Assembly: GCA_015478655.1 (NCBI GenBank)
Contig: JADMIJ010000004.1
Span: forward strand, 39,218-103,217
Length of the DNA: 64,000 bases
Source of the DNA: Acidimicrobiales bacterium
Lineage (GTDB): Bacteria > Actinomycetota > Acidimicrobiia > Acidimicrobiales > RAAP-2
Direction: 5' to 3'
Shown here: piece by piece, positions 43,343 to 52,003 of the stretch
How positions within the stretch are numbered: position 1 is the stretch's first letter
Layout of the letters: each line of letters begins with the position of its first letter
The notes under the pieces: generated by a model
The model's database searches: none
What the model saw: the letters and a program-made list of their open reading frames with translations, nothing else
Told to the model about the DNA's origin: nothing
Translations under genes and position numbers: made by a program

Positions 43343-44484
43343 TGATTTGTCCCTGTGCCGGAGGATCCCGTGACCGTTCCGGTTATGGCCCCGCTTTGGC
43401 GATTGAGTTCGAGGGAGACGACCAGTTGAATGTGGGATTGGGCTTGGACGGTAGCCGACAGGGTTCCGCCATCGAGCGCGGTCACGACACCCCGGTACGG
43501 CCCAAAGGTCACCGAGCCCGACGACATCGAGACGCCACCGCCCCTCGCCGCTGTGCCGTTCAAAATGACGTCCAGTGGTGTCGATGCGGCGTCGTGGAGC
43601 GTCATGGACAGGGTCACTTGGATGTTGCCCTGAGTGTCGGGGCCTGCTTGCTGCGCGGCGCCATCGAGGGCCACGTTGAACGGCACATTTGGAACGCCAG
43701 TCACTGCCGGCGCTGCAATGGGCGCAGTGTGGCTCCCAGACGGACTCGTCGAGGTGGGGACGCTGGGAGACGAGTATCTGGCGGCTATTTGCGCAAGGAG
43801 AGCGGGTGACGTCCCCGATCGATGTGCCCAACCCGGACGCAGGGGACCCAGAGCTGCGAAGACGACGGCAGTGACCGTGAGGACCACTGTGCCGATTGTG
43901 GCAGCCGTACGCTGGCGAACGCTGAACGTGCGTCCGGATATGAGGCGACATGCCACTGCGGTCAGGACAGCTGCTGCACACGTAGCGTTCACGGCCAGTA
44001 CGACGGGCAGCGACGCGTCGGTGCCACTGCCCAACCCGTGGAAGAGGGCGATCGGCCAACAGAGATAGGCAAGCCAGTGGACGAACCGCCAGGACTGGAA
44101 ACCGATTCGATGCCGCAAGGCACTGGTGATCAACACGGCGATCATCAAGTCCAAGGTCAGAGCGCCGAAACCAATCCAAATCGGACGGTAGGGCGACCGG
44201 AAGGGGATGAAGGCGTCGAGAAAGCCGATCGGTACGTAGCCATCGCCCACCGTGGTGACCACGTGAATCGCCACCAGGCCGAGGCAAAAGAGGGACAGAT
44301 TGCGGTGCACCGACTGGGAGAGGAACCGGGGCCAGCGCTCGGTGGTCCACCCGATGGATGCGACCACTCCCACGACGATGCTGGCAGTGAGGGCGATGAG
44401 CGCCACCAATCCCGCCGACCGGGTGAAATACCAGAGGGCGGTCGAACTCTGTGCGATCGACGATTCCAACGAGAACGGCGTCAC
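43339..44484 (-). CDS. Ferric-reductase-like haem transmembrane protein with extracytoplasmic domain
   Basis: 381 residues. The first half has about six membrane helices. Haem-ligand-like His pairs lie in VHRNLSLFCLGLVAIHV (14 apart) and VHWLAYLCWPIALFHG (13 apart), the two-haem arrangement of ferric reductase domains. The last 150 residues (from about 235) are Ser/Thr/Pro-rich, then beta-rich (GVVTALDGGTLSATVQ), and lie outside. No FAD/NADPH-reductase domain is fused, so electrons must come from the adjacent NuoF-like protein/ferredoxin (inference). There is no SGAT-type flavinylation site; the nearest string is SGAIT near the C-terminus. The ATG overlaps the ApbE stop (ATGA). Confidence 0.8.
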   Translation of the reverse strand: MTPFSLESSIAQSSTALWYFTRSAGLVALIALTASIVVGVVASIGWTTERWPRFLSQSVHRNLSLFCLGLVAIHVVTTVGDGYVPIGFLDAFIPFRSPYRPIWIGFGALTLDLMIAVLITSALRHRIGFQSWRFVHWLAYLCWPIALFHGLGSGTDASLPVVLAVNATCAAAVLTAVACRLISGRTFSVRQRTAATIGTVVLTVTAVVFAALGPLRPGWAHRSGTSPALLAQIAARYSSPSVPTSTSPSGSHTAPIAAPAVTGVPNVPFNVALDGAAQQAGPDTQGNIQVTLSMTLHDAASTPLDVILNGTAARGGGVSMSSGSVTFGPYRGVVTALDGGTLSATVQAQSHIQLVVSLELNRQSGAITGTVTGSSGTGTNQ

Positions 44485-45455
44485 GCTCGCATCCGTCGAA
44501 GGTCAACATCGGCGTTCTCTTCGGGATCCGAGGGCCATCCGGCGACAGTGACGGGGTGCCCATCCAATCGCACCAGGCGGGCCGGTAGACCGAGAGCCTC
44601 GAGCCATCCGGGGGCGGCTGGTCCTTTGATGACAGACGCCGTAGATGCGATGTTGGCGTCGACACATGACCCCGCCACCACCGATACTGTTTGCCAGCAG
44701 GTGTCGACGGGTAGCCCAGTTGTTGGATCCACGATGTGGTGGACTGTTCGACCATCGAGCAGCCAACGGCGCGCTCCGGTCCCGGAGGTGGCCAATCCGC
44801 CCGGTCCGAGCGCGACATTGACAGGGCACGGCCCCTCGGTGAACACGTCGGAGATACCGATATCGAAGCGGGTCATCGCTTCACCGGCTACGGCGACATC
44901 TCCCCCGAGGGACACCAGTGCAGCACAGCCGAGTTGATCAGTGATGGCATGCGCGGCCCGGTCAGCTGCGAGGGCCTTGGCTGTTGCCCCCAGGTCGAGC
45001 ATGGTTCCCGTGGACAGGCACACGGTCGAGCTCTTTGTGTCCAGCTCCACCGATTGCCAGCCGGGCGCTGGCGACGCATCGGGGAAGCGGGTGGATCGCC
45101 CGGGAACGATTTGCGCGAAATCGCGGTCGTAGCCGATCCGACCCATCGCTTCTCCGACCGTGGGGTCGACTGTCCCATCACTGAGAGCAGCAGCACGAAG
45201 AGCGACGACAATGGCCTCGAGTAGATCGGATGACACCTCAACCGGATGCCCAGTCTTTGCTTCGCTATGAAGATGGGTGAGTTCCGAATCGGCACGGAAT
45301 CGACTGGTCACCGCGTCAATCCGGTCGAGCTCCCCGTGAAGGATCGCAATGGCGGCCACCAATGAGGCGCGCTCGGAGATCACCAGGTCCACCCGCGTCG
45401 ACCAAGCAGAAGTCCGATAGATGACGCCATCACTCTGGGGTGCGACCGTGGACAC
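44481..45455 (-). CDS. apbE: FAD:protein FMN transferase (ApbE)
   Basis: 324 residues, normal for ApbE. MLDLGATAKALAADRA is the FAD-binding/substrate core, SLGGDVAVAGEA the Gly-rich loop, and VHHIVDPTTGLPVD the conserved C-terminal motif with the Mg-binding Asp. ApbE cleaves FAD and links FMN to a Thr/Ser of extracytoplasmic redox proteins. I see no signal peptide or lipobox here, so the protein looks cytoplasmic unless exported otherwise. The GTG start is 5 bp after the anchor protein gene. Its substrate is not obvious in the cluster. Confidence 0.9.
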   Translation of the reverse strand: MSTVAPQSDGVIYRTSAWSTRVDLVISERASLVAAIAILHGELDRIDAVTSRFRADSELTHLHSEAKTGHPVEVSSDLLEAIVVALRAAALSDGTVDPTVGEAMGRIGYDRDFAQIVPGRSTRFPDASPAPGWQSVELDTKSSTVCLSTGTMLDLGATAKALAADRAAHAITDQLGCAALVSLGGDVAVAGEAMTRFDIGISDVFTEGPCPVNVALGPGGLATSGTGARRWLLDGRTVHHIVDPTTGLPVDTCWQTVSVVAGSCVDANIASTASVIKGPAAPGWLEALGLPARLVRLDGHPVTVAGWPSDPEENADVDLRRMRA

Positions 45456-45460
45456 CGGGT

Positions 45461-45805
45461 CTAGCTTGTGGTGCTCTGAACCGGCGCCGGCGTTCGTGCC
45501 ACTGGGACAGGGGCAGGGGCGGAGACCGGGGGAGCAAGAGAGCTCGACGGCGAGGGCGTTGGCGACGGGTTCGCGGGCACCGAGGTCGTCGGCGGCGAAT
45601 TGTTTGACGTCGAGGCCACTGCCGGAGGGGTTGACCGCCCTGGGATCACGGAACTGACGTAGCCAGCGAATGCACCGAGGGCGGCCACAGTGGCAAAGCC
45701 GGCCGCTTTAGTGACCCTTCGGACCCGATCGAGCGCAGCGTCTCGCTGACGCAGCAACTCTCGGTCGACCTTCTGGCCAGAAGGCTGTGGGCGCGGCATT
45801 GTCAT
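45461..45805 (-). CDS. Single-pass membrane protein with Pro/Ser-rich tail
   Basis: 114 residues. A charged cytoplasmic N-terminus (ELLRQRDAALDRVRRV) is followed by one membrane helix (about 35-55) and a tail of 60 residues almost entirely Ser/Thr/Pro/Ala/Val, predicted outside. No Cys, no His, no known domain. Being first in the apbE sub-operon, behind the 21-bp repeats, it may be a scaffold, an electron-transfer partner or a flavinylation target lacking the canonical motif (inference). Confidence 0.65.
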   Translation of the reverse strand: MTMPRPQPSGQKVDRELLRQRDAALDRVRRVTKAAGFATVAALGAFAGYVSSVIPGRSTPPAVASTSNNSPPTTSVPANPSPTPSPSSSLAPPVSAPAPVPVARTPAPVQSTTS

Positions 45806-45836
45806 GATGCTCACCGTAGGGAGCGTTCCTGACGGC

Positions 45837-45842
45837 AGTATG
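45837..45842 (-). promoter_or_regulatory. Weak -10 candidate ahead of the apbE sub-operon
   Basis: On the minus strand, CATACT lies about 32 bp before the ATG at 45805. At the -35 spacing the sequence is GC-rich and unlike TTGACA. That would fit a promoter needing an activator at the repeats centred about 40-75 bp upstream. Prediction only. Confidence 0.25.
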
Positions 45843-45875
45843 AACGAAATTGAGTCGGGCGGGTCTGGCGCCACC

Positions 45876-45930
45876 AAATCTTACGAACTAGCCGCAAAAT
45901 CTTACGAACGGGCCGTAAAATCTTACGAAC
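45876..45930 (-). promoter_or_regulatory. Three 13-bp direct repeats at exactly 21-bp spacing (likely regulator sites)
   Basis: The 13-mer AAATCTTACGAAC (plus strand) occurs three times with no mismatch, at 45876-45888, 45897-45909 and 45918-45930. The start-to-start distance is 21 bp both times, about two helical turns. On the transcribed (minus) strand each reads GTTCGTAAGATTT, and the first unit contains CGTAA-GATT-TTACG. The array lies about 70-125 bp upstream of the anchor/apbE sub-operon; the outer copy carries the histidine kinase's stop codon. Direct repeats with two-turn spacing are the binding architecture of OmpR/PhoB-type regulators, and one is encoded just upstream. Binding itself is inference. 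Confidence 0.65.
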
Positions 45931-47287
45931 TGGTTGTGCGTTCCGGTGGCCTGCTGGCTGTCAGTCCCTGGTCATGCCCCATGTTGTCCGAGGAACGGCC
46001 GGAACTGCCATCGAGATCCTCGTTGTCGGATATCCGTCTTGCCGGAGGCGCGTGAACTTGCTTCCACTTGACTTCGAACTTGGCACCACCGAGATGGCTC
46101 CTGCCGATGGACCACTCGCCGTTGCTTCTCCGCACGACAGTGTCGGCGATAGCCAGTCCCAATCCTGTTCCTCCGGCGGCGTCGGTTGCCCGATGGAATC
46201 GATCGAAAATCAAGCTCTGGTCCTTGTCAGGAATACCAGGCCCAGAGTCGTCCACGGTCAACCGGACGTGGCTGCCCGACTGGGCGACTCCGACGGTAAC
46301 GACGCCCCCGGTTCCCGCGTAACGGCAGGCATTGTCCACCAGGACACCGAGGAGTCGGTCGATTGAGTCTGGGTTCGAACGAACGAATGCGGATCCCTTT
46401 CCAGCCGGTTCGTATCTGAGGTCCAATCCATTGGCACTGGCTGTTGCGCCAAACCGGTCGACGCAAGCCTCGGCCGCCATGCCGATATCAACGGACTCTT
46501 CAGCATCATCGTCCGGGGTTTCTCCATCGGCCCGTGCCAGCCACAGCAGATCGTTGACAATCGACCGCAGTCTCGCGCTCTCCGTCGACACTCTGCGGAG
46601 CGTCTCCCGATAGGCCGCCGGGTCCCGGTTTCGGCTGAGGGCCAATTCGATCTCTGCTTCGATCACACTCAACGGGGTGCGGAGTTCGTGGGAAGCATCG
46701 GCGGTGAACTCCGATTGACGCCGACGCACCTCCTCGATCGGAGCTGACGCACGGAGGCCGACAATCAATGATCCAGCAAAGGTGACGATGAGCAACAGGG
46801 CACCGAGGAGACCTTCGGCGATCAACAAATTGCTGTTGATTCGACCGATCTGGCCCACGCTCTCGCCGGCCACGAGCCACCCGAAGGGCGAGGGAACGGC
46901 GTCGAATCGGAACGAGCTGCCGCCGGTCGGCAAGTTGATGGGATTCGTGACCCACCGATGAGCGGGGAGGACGGGAGCATCGGCCGTCAGAGGGGTGACA
47001 CGGCCGGAGGGGGAGACCAGCCACACGAAGGAGGGCGCATCATCGAGATCACCTTCGTGGTGGACGCTGGATGGCAGTGGCAAGGCTGTAGGAGTGCCAC
47101 GCCCGGCGTCCGTCTTGGCTGTGTCGACCAGACGTTCCGAGAGTCGGGCGTCAACGCCTTGTCGGAGGCGATGGGTCACGACCAGATTCAGAACCACAGC
47201 CAGGCAGATGGCGGCAATCGCCACGATGGCAGTGGCCACGGCGGCAACCCTGATTGCGTGGAGCCGGCGGGATCGCGATCTGCTCAT
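45923..47287 (-). CDS. Sensor histidine kinase
   Basis: 454 residues. Two membrane helices (about 12-36 and 150-175) frame an extracytoplasmic domain of about 110 residues. The dimerisation box is TADASHELRTPLSVIE (phospho-acceptor His). The ATP-binding domain has LVDNACRYA (N box), DDSGPGIP (G1), FDRFHR (F) and GGTGLGLAIA (G2). The last 40 residues (GSSGRSSDNMG...) are outside the kinase core. It overlaps the response regulator stop (ATGA) and belongs to the same transcription unit. The signal is unknown. The stop codon lies inside the 21-bp repeat array. Confidence 0.92.
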   Translation of the reverse strand: MSRSRSRRLHAIRVAAVATAIVAIAAICLAVVLNLVVTHRLRQGVDARLSERLVDTAKTDAGRGTPTALPLPSSVHHEGDLDDAPSFVWLVSPSGRVTPLTADAPVLPAHRWVTNPINLPTGGSSFRFDAVPSPFGWLVAGESVGQIGRINSNLLIAEGLLGALLLIVTFAGSLIVGLRASAPIEEVRRRQSEFTADASHELRTPLSVIEAEIELALSRNRDPAAYRETLRRVSTESARLRSIVNDLLWLARADGETPDDDAEESVDIGMAAEACVDRFGATASANGLDLRYEPAGKGSAFVRSNPDSIDRLLGVLVDNACRYAGTGGVVTVGVAQSGSHVRLTVDDSGPGIPDKDQSLIFDRFHRATDAAGGTGLGLAIADTVVRRSNGEWSIGRSHLGGAKFEVKWKQVHAPPARRISDNEDLDGSSGRSSDNMGHDQGLTASRPPERTTSS

Positions 47288-47952
47288 GCGACGATCATCC
47301 GATAGCCAATGCCCCGTACGGTCTCGATCCGAGCTGCGGCTCCCTCCAGTTTGGTGCGGAGGCGCCCGATGTGAACGTCGATGGTGTTGGAGCCCACCGC
47401 GTCGGCTGCGTCGTCCCAGACCTGCTCGGCAATCGTTCTCCTTGCCACCACCGCAGGCGATCGCCTCATCAACAATTCTACGAGGCCGGTTTCGATGGAA
47501 GTAAGCGCGACACTCCTACTACCACGGGTGAGCTGCCGGGTCGACGGATCAAAGGCCAGATCGCCGCAGGTGAGCACCGGATCGAGTGAAAGAGCTGGAC
47601 GCCTTTGCAACGCCTGCAGCCGAGCGAGCAGCTCTACGAAGGAGAAGGGCTTCACCAGGTAGTCGTCGGCGCCTTGGTTCAGGCCGGCCACTCGATCTTC
47701 GGTTGTGTCGCGAGCGGTGAGCATCAAGACTGGAGTCCGATTCCCCTGGCGACGCATCTTTCCGAGAACTTCAATGCCGGTGTGACCGGGCATTCGCCAG
47801 TCGAGAACGACCACTTCGTAGCGGTAGGAGCTCAGGTAGGACAGGGCAACGGTCCCGTCGGCCACGGTGTCCACGGCGTAGCCATGCTCCCGCAGGCCGC
47901 GCTCCAACACGGACCTCAGGGCATGGTCATCCTCGGCAACCAGCACTCTCAT
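47284..47952 (-). CDS. OmpR/PhoB-family response regulator
   Basis: 222 residues. The receiver has the acidic pocket EDD at 7-9, phospho-acceptor Asp in VVLDWRMPG (about 51), Thr in MLTARD and Lys in LVKPFSF. The winged-helix output domain ends RTKLEGAAARIETVRGIGYRMIVA, the usual transcription-factor wing. These proteins bind tandem direct repeats. It lies upstream of its kinase and two genes upstream of the repeat-flanked apbE sub-operon. The cytochrome-like gene precedes it at 29 bp. Confidence 0.93.
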   Translation of the reverse strand: MRVLVAEDDHALRSVLERGLREHGYAVDTVADGTVALSYLSSYRYEVVVLDWRMPGHTGIEVLGKMRRQGNRTPVLMLTARDTTEDRVAGLNQGADDYLVKPFSFVELLARLQALQRRPALSLDPVLTCGDLAFDPSTRQLTRGSRSVALTSIETGLVELLMRRSPAVVARRTIAEQVWDDAADAVGSNTIDVHIGRLRTKLEGAAARIETVRGIGYRMIVA

Positions 47953-47981
47953 CTACTTCCAATTCTAGGTTCCAGTTGCAC

Positions 47982-48665
47982 TCAACCGCCCCGGTGCGGT
48001 CCGCCATAGGCGAGCCAATGGCCCACGGTGGGAACCATGACCACCCCAAGGATTGAACCAACGACGAGACTCCCCGCTACGGTCCAGACACGGGCGCCGG
48101 CTCCCCGAACTTCCTTTCGTGTGCGACGCAGGATGTCAGCCGGAGCCAGGCGGGCGGTCTCGAGGATGTGGGCCAAAACGTGGATGGTCATGGCCCCGAA
48201 CCAAAGCACGAAACTTGCCTTGTGAACGAAGAGCAGCTCATTCCGCAACGAGGACGGTGTCAGAAGCAACGCGATGCCCGAACCGAAGACCACGGCCGTC
48301 AGGACCACGACGATCGGGCCGAGAAGTCGGAGGGGTAACGGCGGGGGACCCTTCTGCCTGTAGGCAGGATCTCCGGTGTAGTACCTGACGAAGCGCCATC
48401 CGGTACTGGCCAGCTTTAGCAGTACCGGCGGGACGAGCAACATCCCCACGAAGACGTGCAGGGTGACGAGTTGGCGAACGTTGACCAGGGTCAGACCCTC
48501 GACGGCTAGCAGAACGACAAGGACAGCGGCCGCCTGCCCGGTGAGCCGGGCATTGGCTTGCACTCCGATTGGGCTGCTGTGGTGCCTGCGGTCTTCGTCG
48601 ACGGCACCGGCGGGGTAATGGTCGACTTCTCTCGAGCTTCGAGGTCCAGTTGAAGGCACAGACAT
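47982..48665 (-). CDS. b-type cytochrome-like integral membrane protein
   Basis: About 227 residues with five to six hydrophobic segments. The histidines in RQLVTLHVFVGML and in FVHKASFVLWFGAMTIHVLAHI are at membrane-helix positions, as in cytochrome b561-like proteins, so haem binding is plausible but the family is not certain. ATG 48665 follows AGGA; a TTG six codons earlier is the alternative. It heads the eight-gene block and is 29 bp upstream of the response regulator. Confidence 0.65.
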   Translation of the reverse strand: MSVPSTGPRSSREVDHYPAGAVDEDRRHHSSPIGVQANARLTGQAAAVLVVLLAVEGLTLVNVRQLVTLHVFVGMLLVPPVLLKLASTGWRFVRYYTGDPAYRQKGPPPLPLRLLGPIVVVLTAVVFGSGIALLLTPSSLRNELLFVHKASFVLWFGAMTIHVLAHILETARLAPADILRRTRKEVRGAGARVWTVAGSLVVGSILGVVMVPTVGHWLAYGGPHRGG

Positions 48666-49307
48666 CGAATCCTGACTCGGCAACCTGACGCGAGGATGAA
48701 GTCCCCATCATGACACCCTTCACGCTGGGAGTTCTGACGACTGGGGCAGGCTTCGGAAGAGGTTCAGTCGCTCACGGTGGCTTGGGCAGGCCGACCCCTT
48801 GATGGCTCGGTCTTGCCGTCATCGATCTCGCGGCCGGAGTCATCCTCCGGCGATGGCCACCAACATCAATCCGATCACTACGGGTTGTCCGGACGGGTCA
48901 CCGAAGCATCGCGTGGGTGGACCAGCTGCCTGCTGCTGATGCCGCAATGCTCGAATCACGCCATGGCGACATCAACCCGCTGTCGCCGACGCGGCCCAAT
49001 TGTTGCTGGATCAGGGTCGTCTCACCAAGTGACCCACTCAGGCGTCGACCATCGCTTACAATGCTAACCGACTGGGGAGATCGAGTGGTGATCGCAGAGC
49101 CTCCGGTCCGGCCGCTTGGGATACCACCCTGTATATGCACTGTCCGACCGCCAGACAAGACTCTGTCCTTCCTGCCGTGCCAAACCTATGTCGAGACGGT
49201 GGCCGCACTTCGTACTGCTCGAACTCTGCGACCGCATCCGCCGTGAGAGTAGAGAGCCGGTTCGGGTCTACCTGATTGATCACTGACAGCAGAGGAATGG
49301 GAGACCC
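48666..49307. other. Long intergenic region, nothing convincing
   Basis: About 640 bp between divergently oriented genes (redox block on the minus strand, propeller protein on the plus strand). TACAAT occurs at 49057-49062 but has no fitting -35. No protein-like frame, tRNA or repeat was found. It must hold the promoters of both sides. Confidence 0.5.
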
Positions 49308-51413
49308 GTGGAGAGCAGAACTCAGAGGGCGCACCGGATCCGCCGACAACGTCAGCGAGCGGGCGCCGTGGCCTCATTGGCGGTCCTCCTCATTGCCGGC
49401 ATCGTCTTCGCCACGTGCACGGGTGGAGCGCCGTCGTCGAACCCGGTCCACGCGGCGAGCGATGTCAACGCCACCACGGGGAAGTCGACTGGGCCCGCAT
49501 CAATCGAAGCCGGCGTCGAGCCCTGGCAACTCGGCTCGGCCCAGTCGCGTCAGACGGTGGTCACCAACGGCTCGGGTCTGACCGTCATCGGCGGCGTCTC
49601 TCCGTCGGGAGCATCCCTGCCCACCGTCTCAACCGTGGCGCCGGCCGCGGGCACCATCGTACCGGCGGCCGAATTGGCCAACCCGGTCCACGACGCCGCT
49701 TCCGCAACGATCGGTCGAAACATCTATGTGTTCGGCGGTGGATCGCCAAACACGGTTGCCACGGTTCAATCCGTGCCCACCCTATCGACCCCCGGGGCCC
49801 AGGGAGGGTCCGGAGCCGTCGCGGGGTCACTTCCCCAGCCCCGATCAGACTTGACGGTGGCCACCATCTCCGTCGCGAGCGGGCGGTCTTCGTCCACCAC
49901 TGCCTACCTCGTCGGTGGGTATGACGGCACCAACTACCTGCCGGGGGTCCTGGCCACTACCAACGGCACCCACTTCACCACCGTGGCCAACCTCCCGGTT
50001 CCCGTCCGGTACCCGGCAGTCGTGGCCGAGGGCGGGATGGTCTACGCATTCGGTGGTCAGACGGCATCGCCCGGGACACAGCCGAGCGCCACCAATGACA
50101 TCCAGATGATCGATCCGGCCACCGGCAAGGCCACCGTGGTCGGCCACCTGCCCCAGGCCCTCTTCGGCGCGGCCGCCTATCTCCTCGACGGCACCATCTA
50201 TGTCGCCGGGGGCCAGGCCCCTGGGGGCATTACCCTCACCCAGATCACTGCCTTCGTGCCCTCGACCGGCAAGGTGCTGCATGCGGGCCTCCTGCCCCAG
50301 GCTGTGGCCTTCGGCGGCTTCGCCACGGTGGGAACCGGTCCGGGTGCCGTCGGCTACCTGGTCGGAGGAGAGGTGACCTCTCAATCGGGCAACGACCAGG
50401 CCGGTGTGGCCTCGGGTTCGCTCCGCACGGTCATCTCTCTTCGCCCCAGTCGCTATGGGGGTGCCGCCGGCAGCGCGGGGGCCGGGGCGCCCTACTCGGG
50501 AACCCTGCTCATTGCCGATCGGGGCAACAACCGACTGCTCAGCATCGACCCTGCTCGCAACGTCATCTGGCAGTACCCATCGGCCACCATGCCGCCACCG
50601 CCCGGCGGCTTCTACTTCACCGACGATGCCTTCTTCTTCAAAGGAGGTACCGGGATCATCTCCAACCAGGAGGACAACCACACCATCGTGGAGATCGGCT
50701 ATCCGTCCGGAAAGATTCTGTGGCAGTACGGGCACCCCGGACGACCCGGCTCGTCCGCCGGATACCTCAATCAGCCTGACGACGCCTATCTGTTGAAATC
50801 AGGCGTGGTTACGGTTGCCGACGCATCGAACAACCGGATTCTGTTCATCTCTCCTCAGGGTCAGGTGATCGGTCAGATCGGCAACGGGGCCGACGCCCAC
50901 AATCCCCCCAATTCCATCGCCTACCCGAACGGCGACACCCCGCTTCAAGACGGGAATGTATTGGTTTCGGAGATCAACGGGTCGTGGGTCGACGAGTACA
51001 CGCAGACAGGGACGTTGGTGTGGACCGTGCACATGCCCACGGTCAACTATCCCTCTGATCCCCAGCAGTTGGACTCCAACCTCTACCTGATGACCGACTA
51101 CGACCCGCCTGCCGAGGGCCGGGTCCTCGAGTTCAACCGGCAGGGCCAGGTCTCCTGGCTCTATGACGCCCAGGCCGGTGACGCCATGCTGAAGAAGCCC
51201 TCATTGGCCGAGCGGCTACCCAGCGGCCTGATCATGGTGAACGACGACTACCGCAATCGGGTGGTGGTCATCGATCCGGCCACGGACTCGATTGTCTGGC
51301 AGTACGGCATCACCGATGTATCCGGTACCACTCCAGGAATGGTGTCGATTCCGGACGGTTTCGACTTGCTGCTCGCTGGTGGTGCCACGCCGACTCATCC
51401 CCAGACCGGCTGA
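49308..51413 (+). CDS. Secreted kelch/NHL-type double beta-propeller protein
   Basis: 701 residues from a GTG preceded by GGGAG. An N-terminal membrane anchor or signal (about 18-36) is followed by kelch-like blades (about 75-380), such as GRNIYVFGGGSPN, AYLVGGYDGTNYLPG and GMVYAFGGQT. NHL/PQQ-like blades follow (about 390-690), such as GTLLIADRGNNRLLSIDP and GVVTVADASNNRILFISP. It may be a surface adhesin or enzyme scaffold; function unknown. Two propellers in one chain are less usual than one. Confidence 0.8.
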   Translation: MESRTQRAHRIRRQRQRAGAVASLAVLLIAGIVFATCTGGAPSSNPVHAASDVNATTGKSTGPASIEAGVEPWQLGSAQSRQTVVTNGSGLTVIGGVSPSGASLPTVSTVAPAAGTIVPAAELANPVHDAASATIGRNIYVFGGGSPNTVATVQSVPTLSTPGAQGGSGAVAGSLPQPRSDLTVATISVASGRSSSTTAYLVGGYDGTNYLPGVLATTNGTHFTTVANLPVPVRYPAVVAEGGMVYAFGGQTASPGTQPSATNDIQMIDPATGKATVVGHLPQALFGAAAYLLDGTIYVAGGQAPGGITLTQITAFVPSTGKVLHAGLLPQAVAFGGFATVGTGPGAVGYLVGGEVTSQSGNDQAGVASGSLRTVISLRPSRYGGAAGSAGAGAPYSGTLLIADRGNNRLLSIDPARNVIWQYPSATMPPPPGGFYFTDDAFFFKGGTGIISNQEDNHTIVEIGYPSGKILWQYGHPGRPGSSAGYLNQPDDAYLLKSGVVTVADASNNRILFISPQGQVIGQIGNGADAHNPPNSIAYPNGDTPLQDGNVLVSEINGSWVDEYTQTGTLVWTVHMPTVNYPSDPQQLDSNLYLMTDYDPPAEGRVLEFNRQGQVSWLYDAQAGDAMLKKPSLAERLPSGLIMVNDDYRNRVVVIDPATDSIVWQYGITDVSGTTPGMVSIPDGFDLLLAGGATPTHPQTG

Positions 51414-51580
51414 GCTGGGGCCGAACTGCGACCCTGACTCAGCCGCAACCAACCGGTCGCACGTCCTCGACCCGTCAGTGTGGCCCTCGCAGTCCGACAA
51501 CCATCCCCTGTGTGCCCAACATGGCCCGCCCGAACCACCGGACTTCGGGCCATACTGAAGCGAGTGCCGGATGTAAGAAT

Positions 51581-51610
51581 CGCCTGGCCTGCGGGAAAAC
51601 AGGCCAGGCG
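51581..51610 (-). terminator. Terminator hairpin of ssrA
   Basis: CGCCTGGCCTG (51581-51591) and CAGGCCAGGCG (51600-51610) pair perfectly over 11 bp around an 8-nt loop, starting 4 bp beyond the 3' end of tmRNA on the minus strand. A short T-containing stretch (ATTCTTAC) follows. Strong stem and correct position. Confidence 0.85.
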
Positions 51611-51614
51611 ATCG

Positions 51615-51962
51615 TGGAGGTGGCGGGAATCGAACCCGCGTCCTCCGGCTTCTCAGTGGGTCTTCTCCGAGCGCAGCCGGTGTTGGATTGTCGGGACCAC
51701 CACCGCTACCGGCGGCAGCGGCGGTCCGTATCCGACTTAGATGTCCCTGGTGATCAGTCGGCGCAACCGCTCAGGTAAGTCCCACTTGATGTCGCCCGGA
51801 TCCGGCCCGCAGGACTGAGACCGGTCGGACGTCGCTGTTTCTAGGCAGCGAGCGCGAGCTGAGGCTCGGCGTTTGTTTTTTGTTCCGGCTCTTTAACGTG
51901 GCTCCGGAGACCACGGCTCGCTTCTCCCACATCGACGACCAGAGTCGAAGCCTGTCACCCCC
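51615..51962 (-). ncRNA. ssrA: Transfer-messenger RNA (tmRNA)
   Basis: About 348 nt on the minus strand. The 5' GGGGGTG (from 51962) pairs with 3' CACCTCC (to 51616) with one G-U, and the T-arm reads GCGGGTTCGATTCCCGC. After the 5' end, GACAGGCTTCGAC is the conserved tRNA-like D-region. The internal reading frame ends ...EPEQKTNAEPQLALAA and a TAG at about 51843; the exact resume codon is uncertain. CCA is not encoded. It acts with SmpB to rescue stalled ribosomes. smpB lies about 80 bp upstream in the same direction. Confidence 0.93.
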
Positions 51963-52003
51963 TGGGGTTCTCCACGATCGGACGGGCTGTCCGATCAGCG
52001 TCC

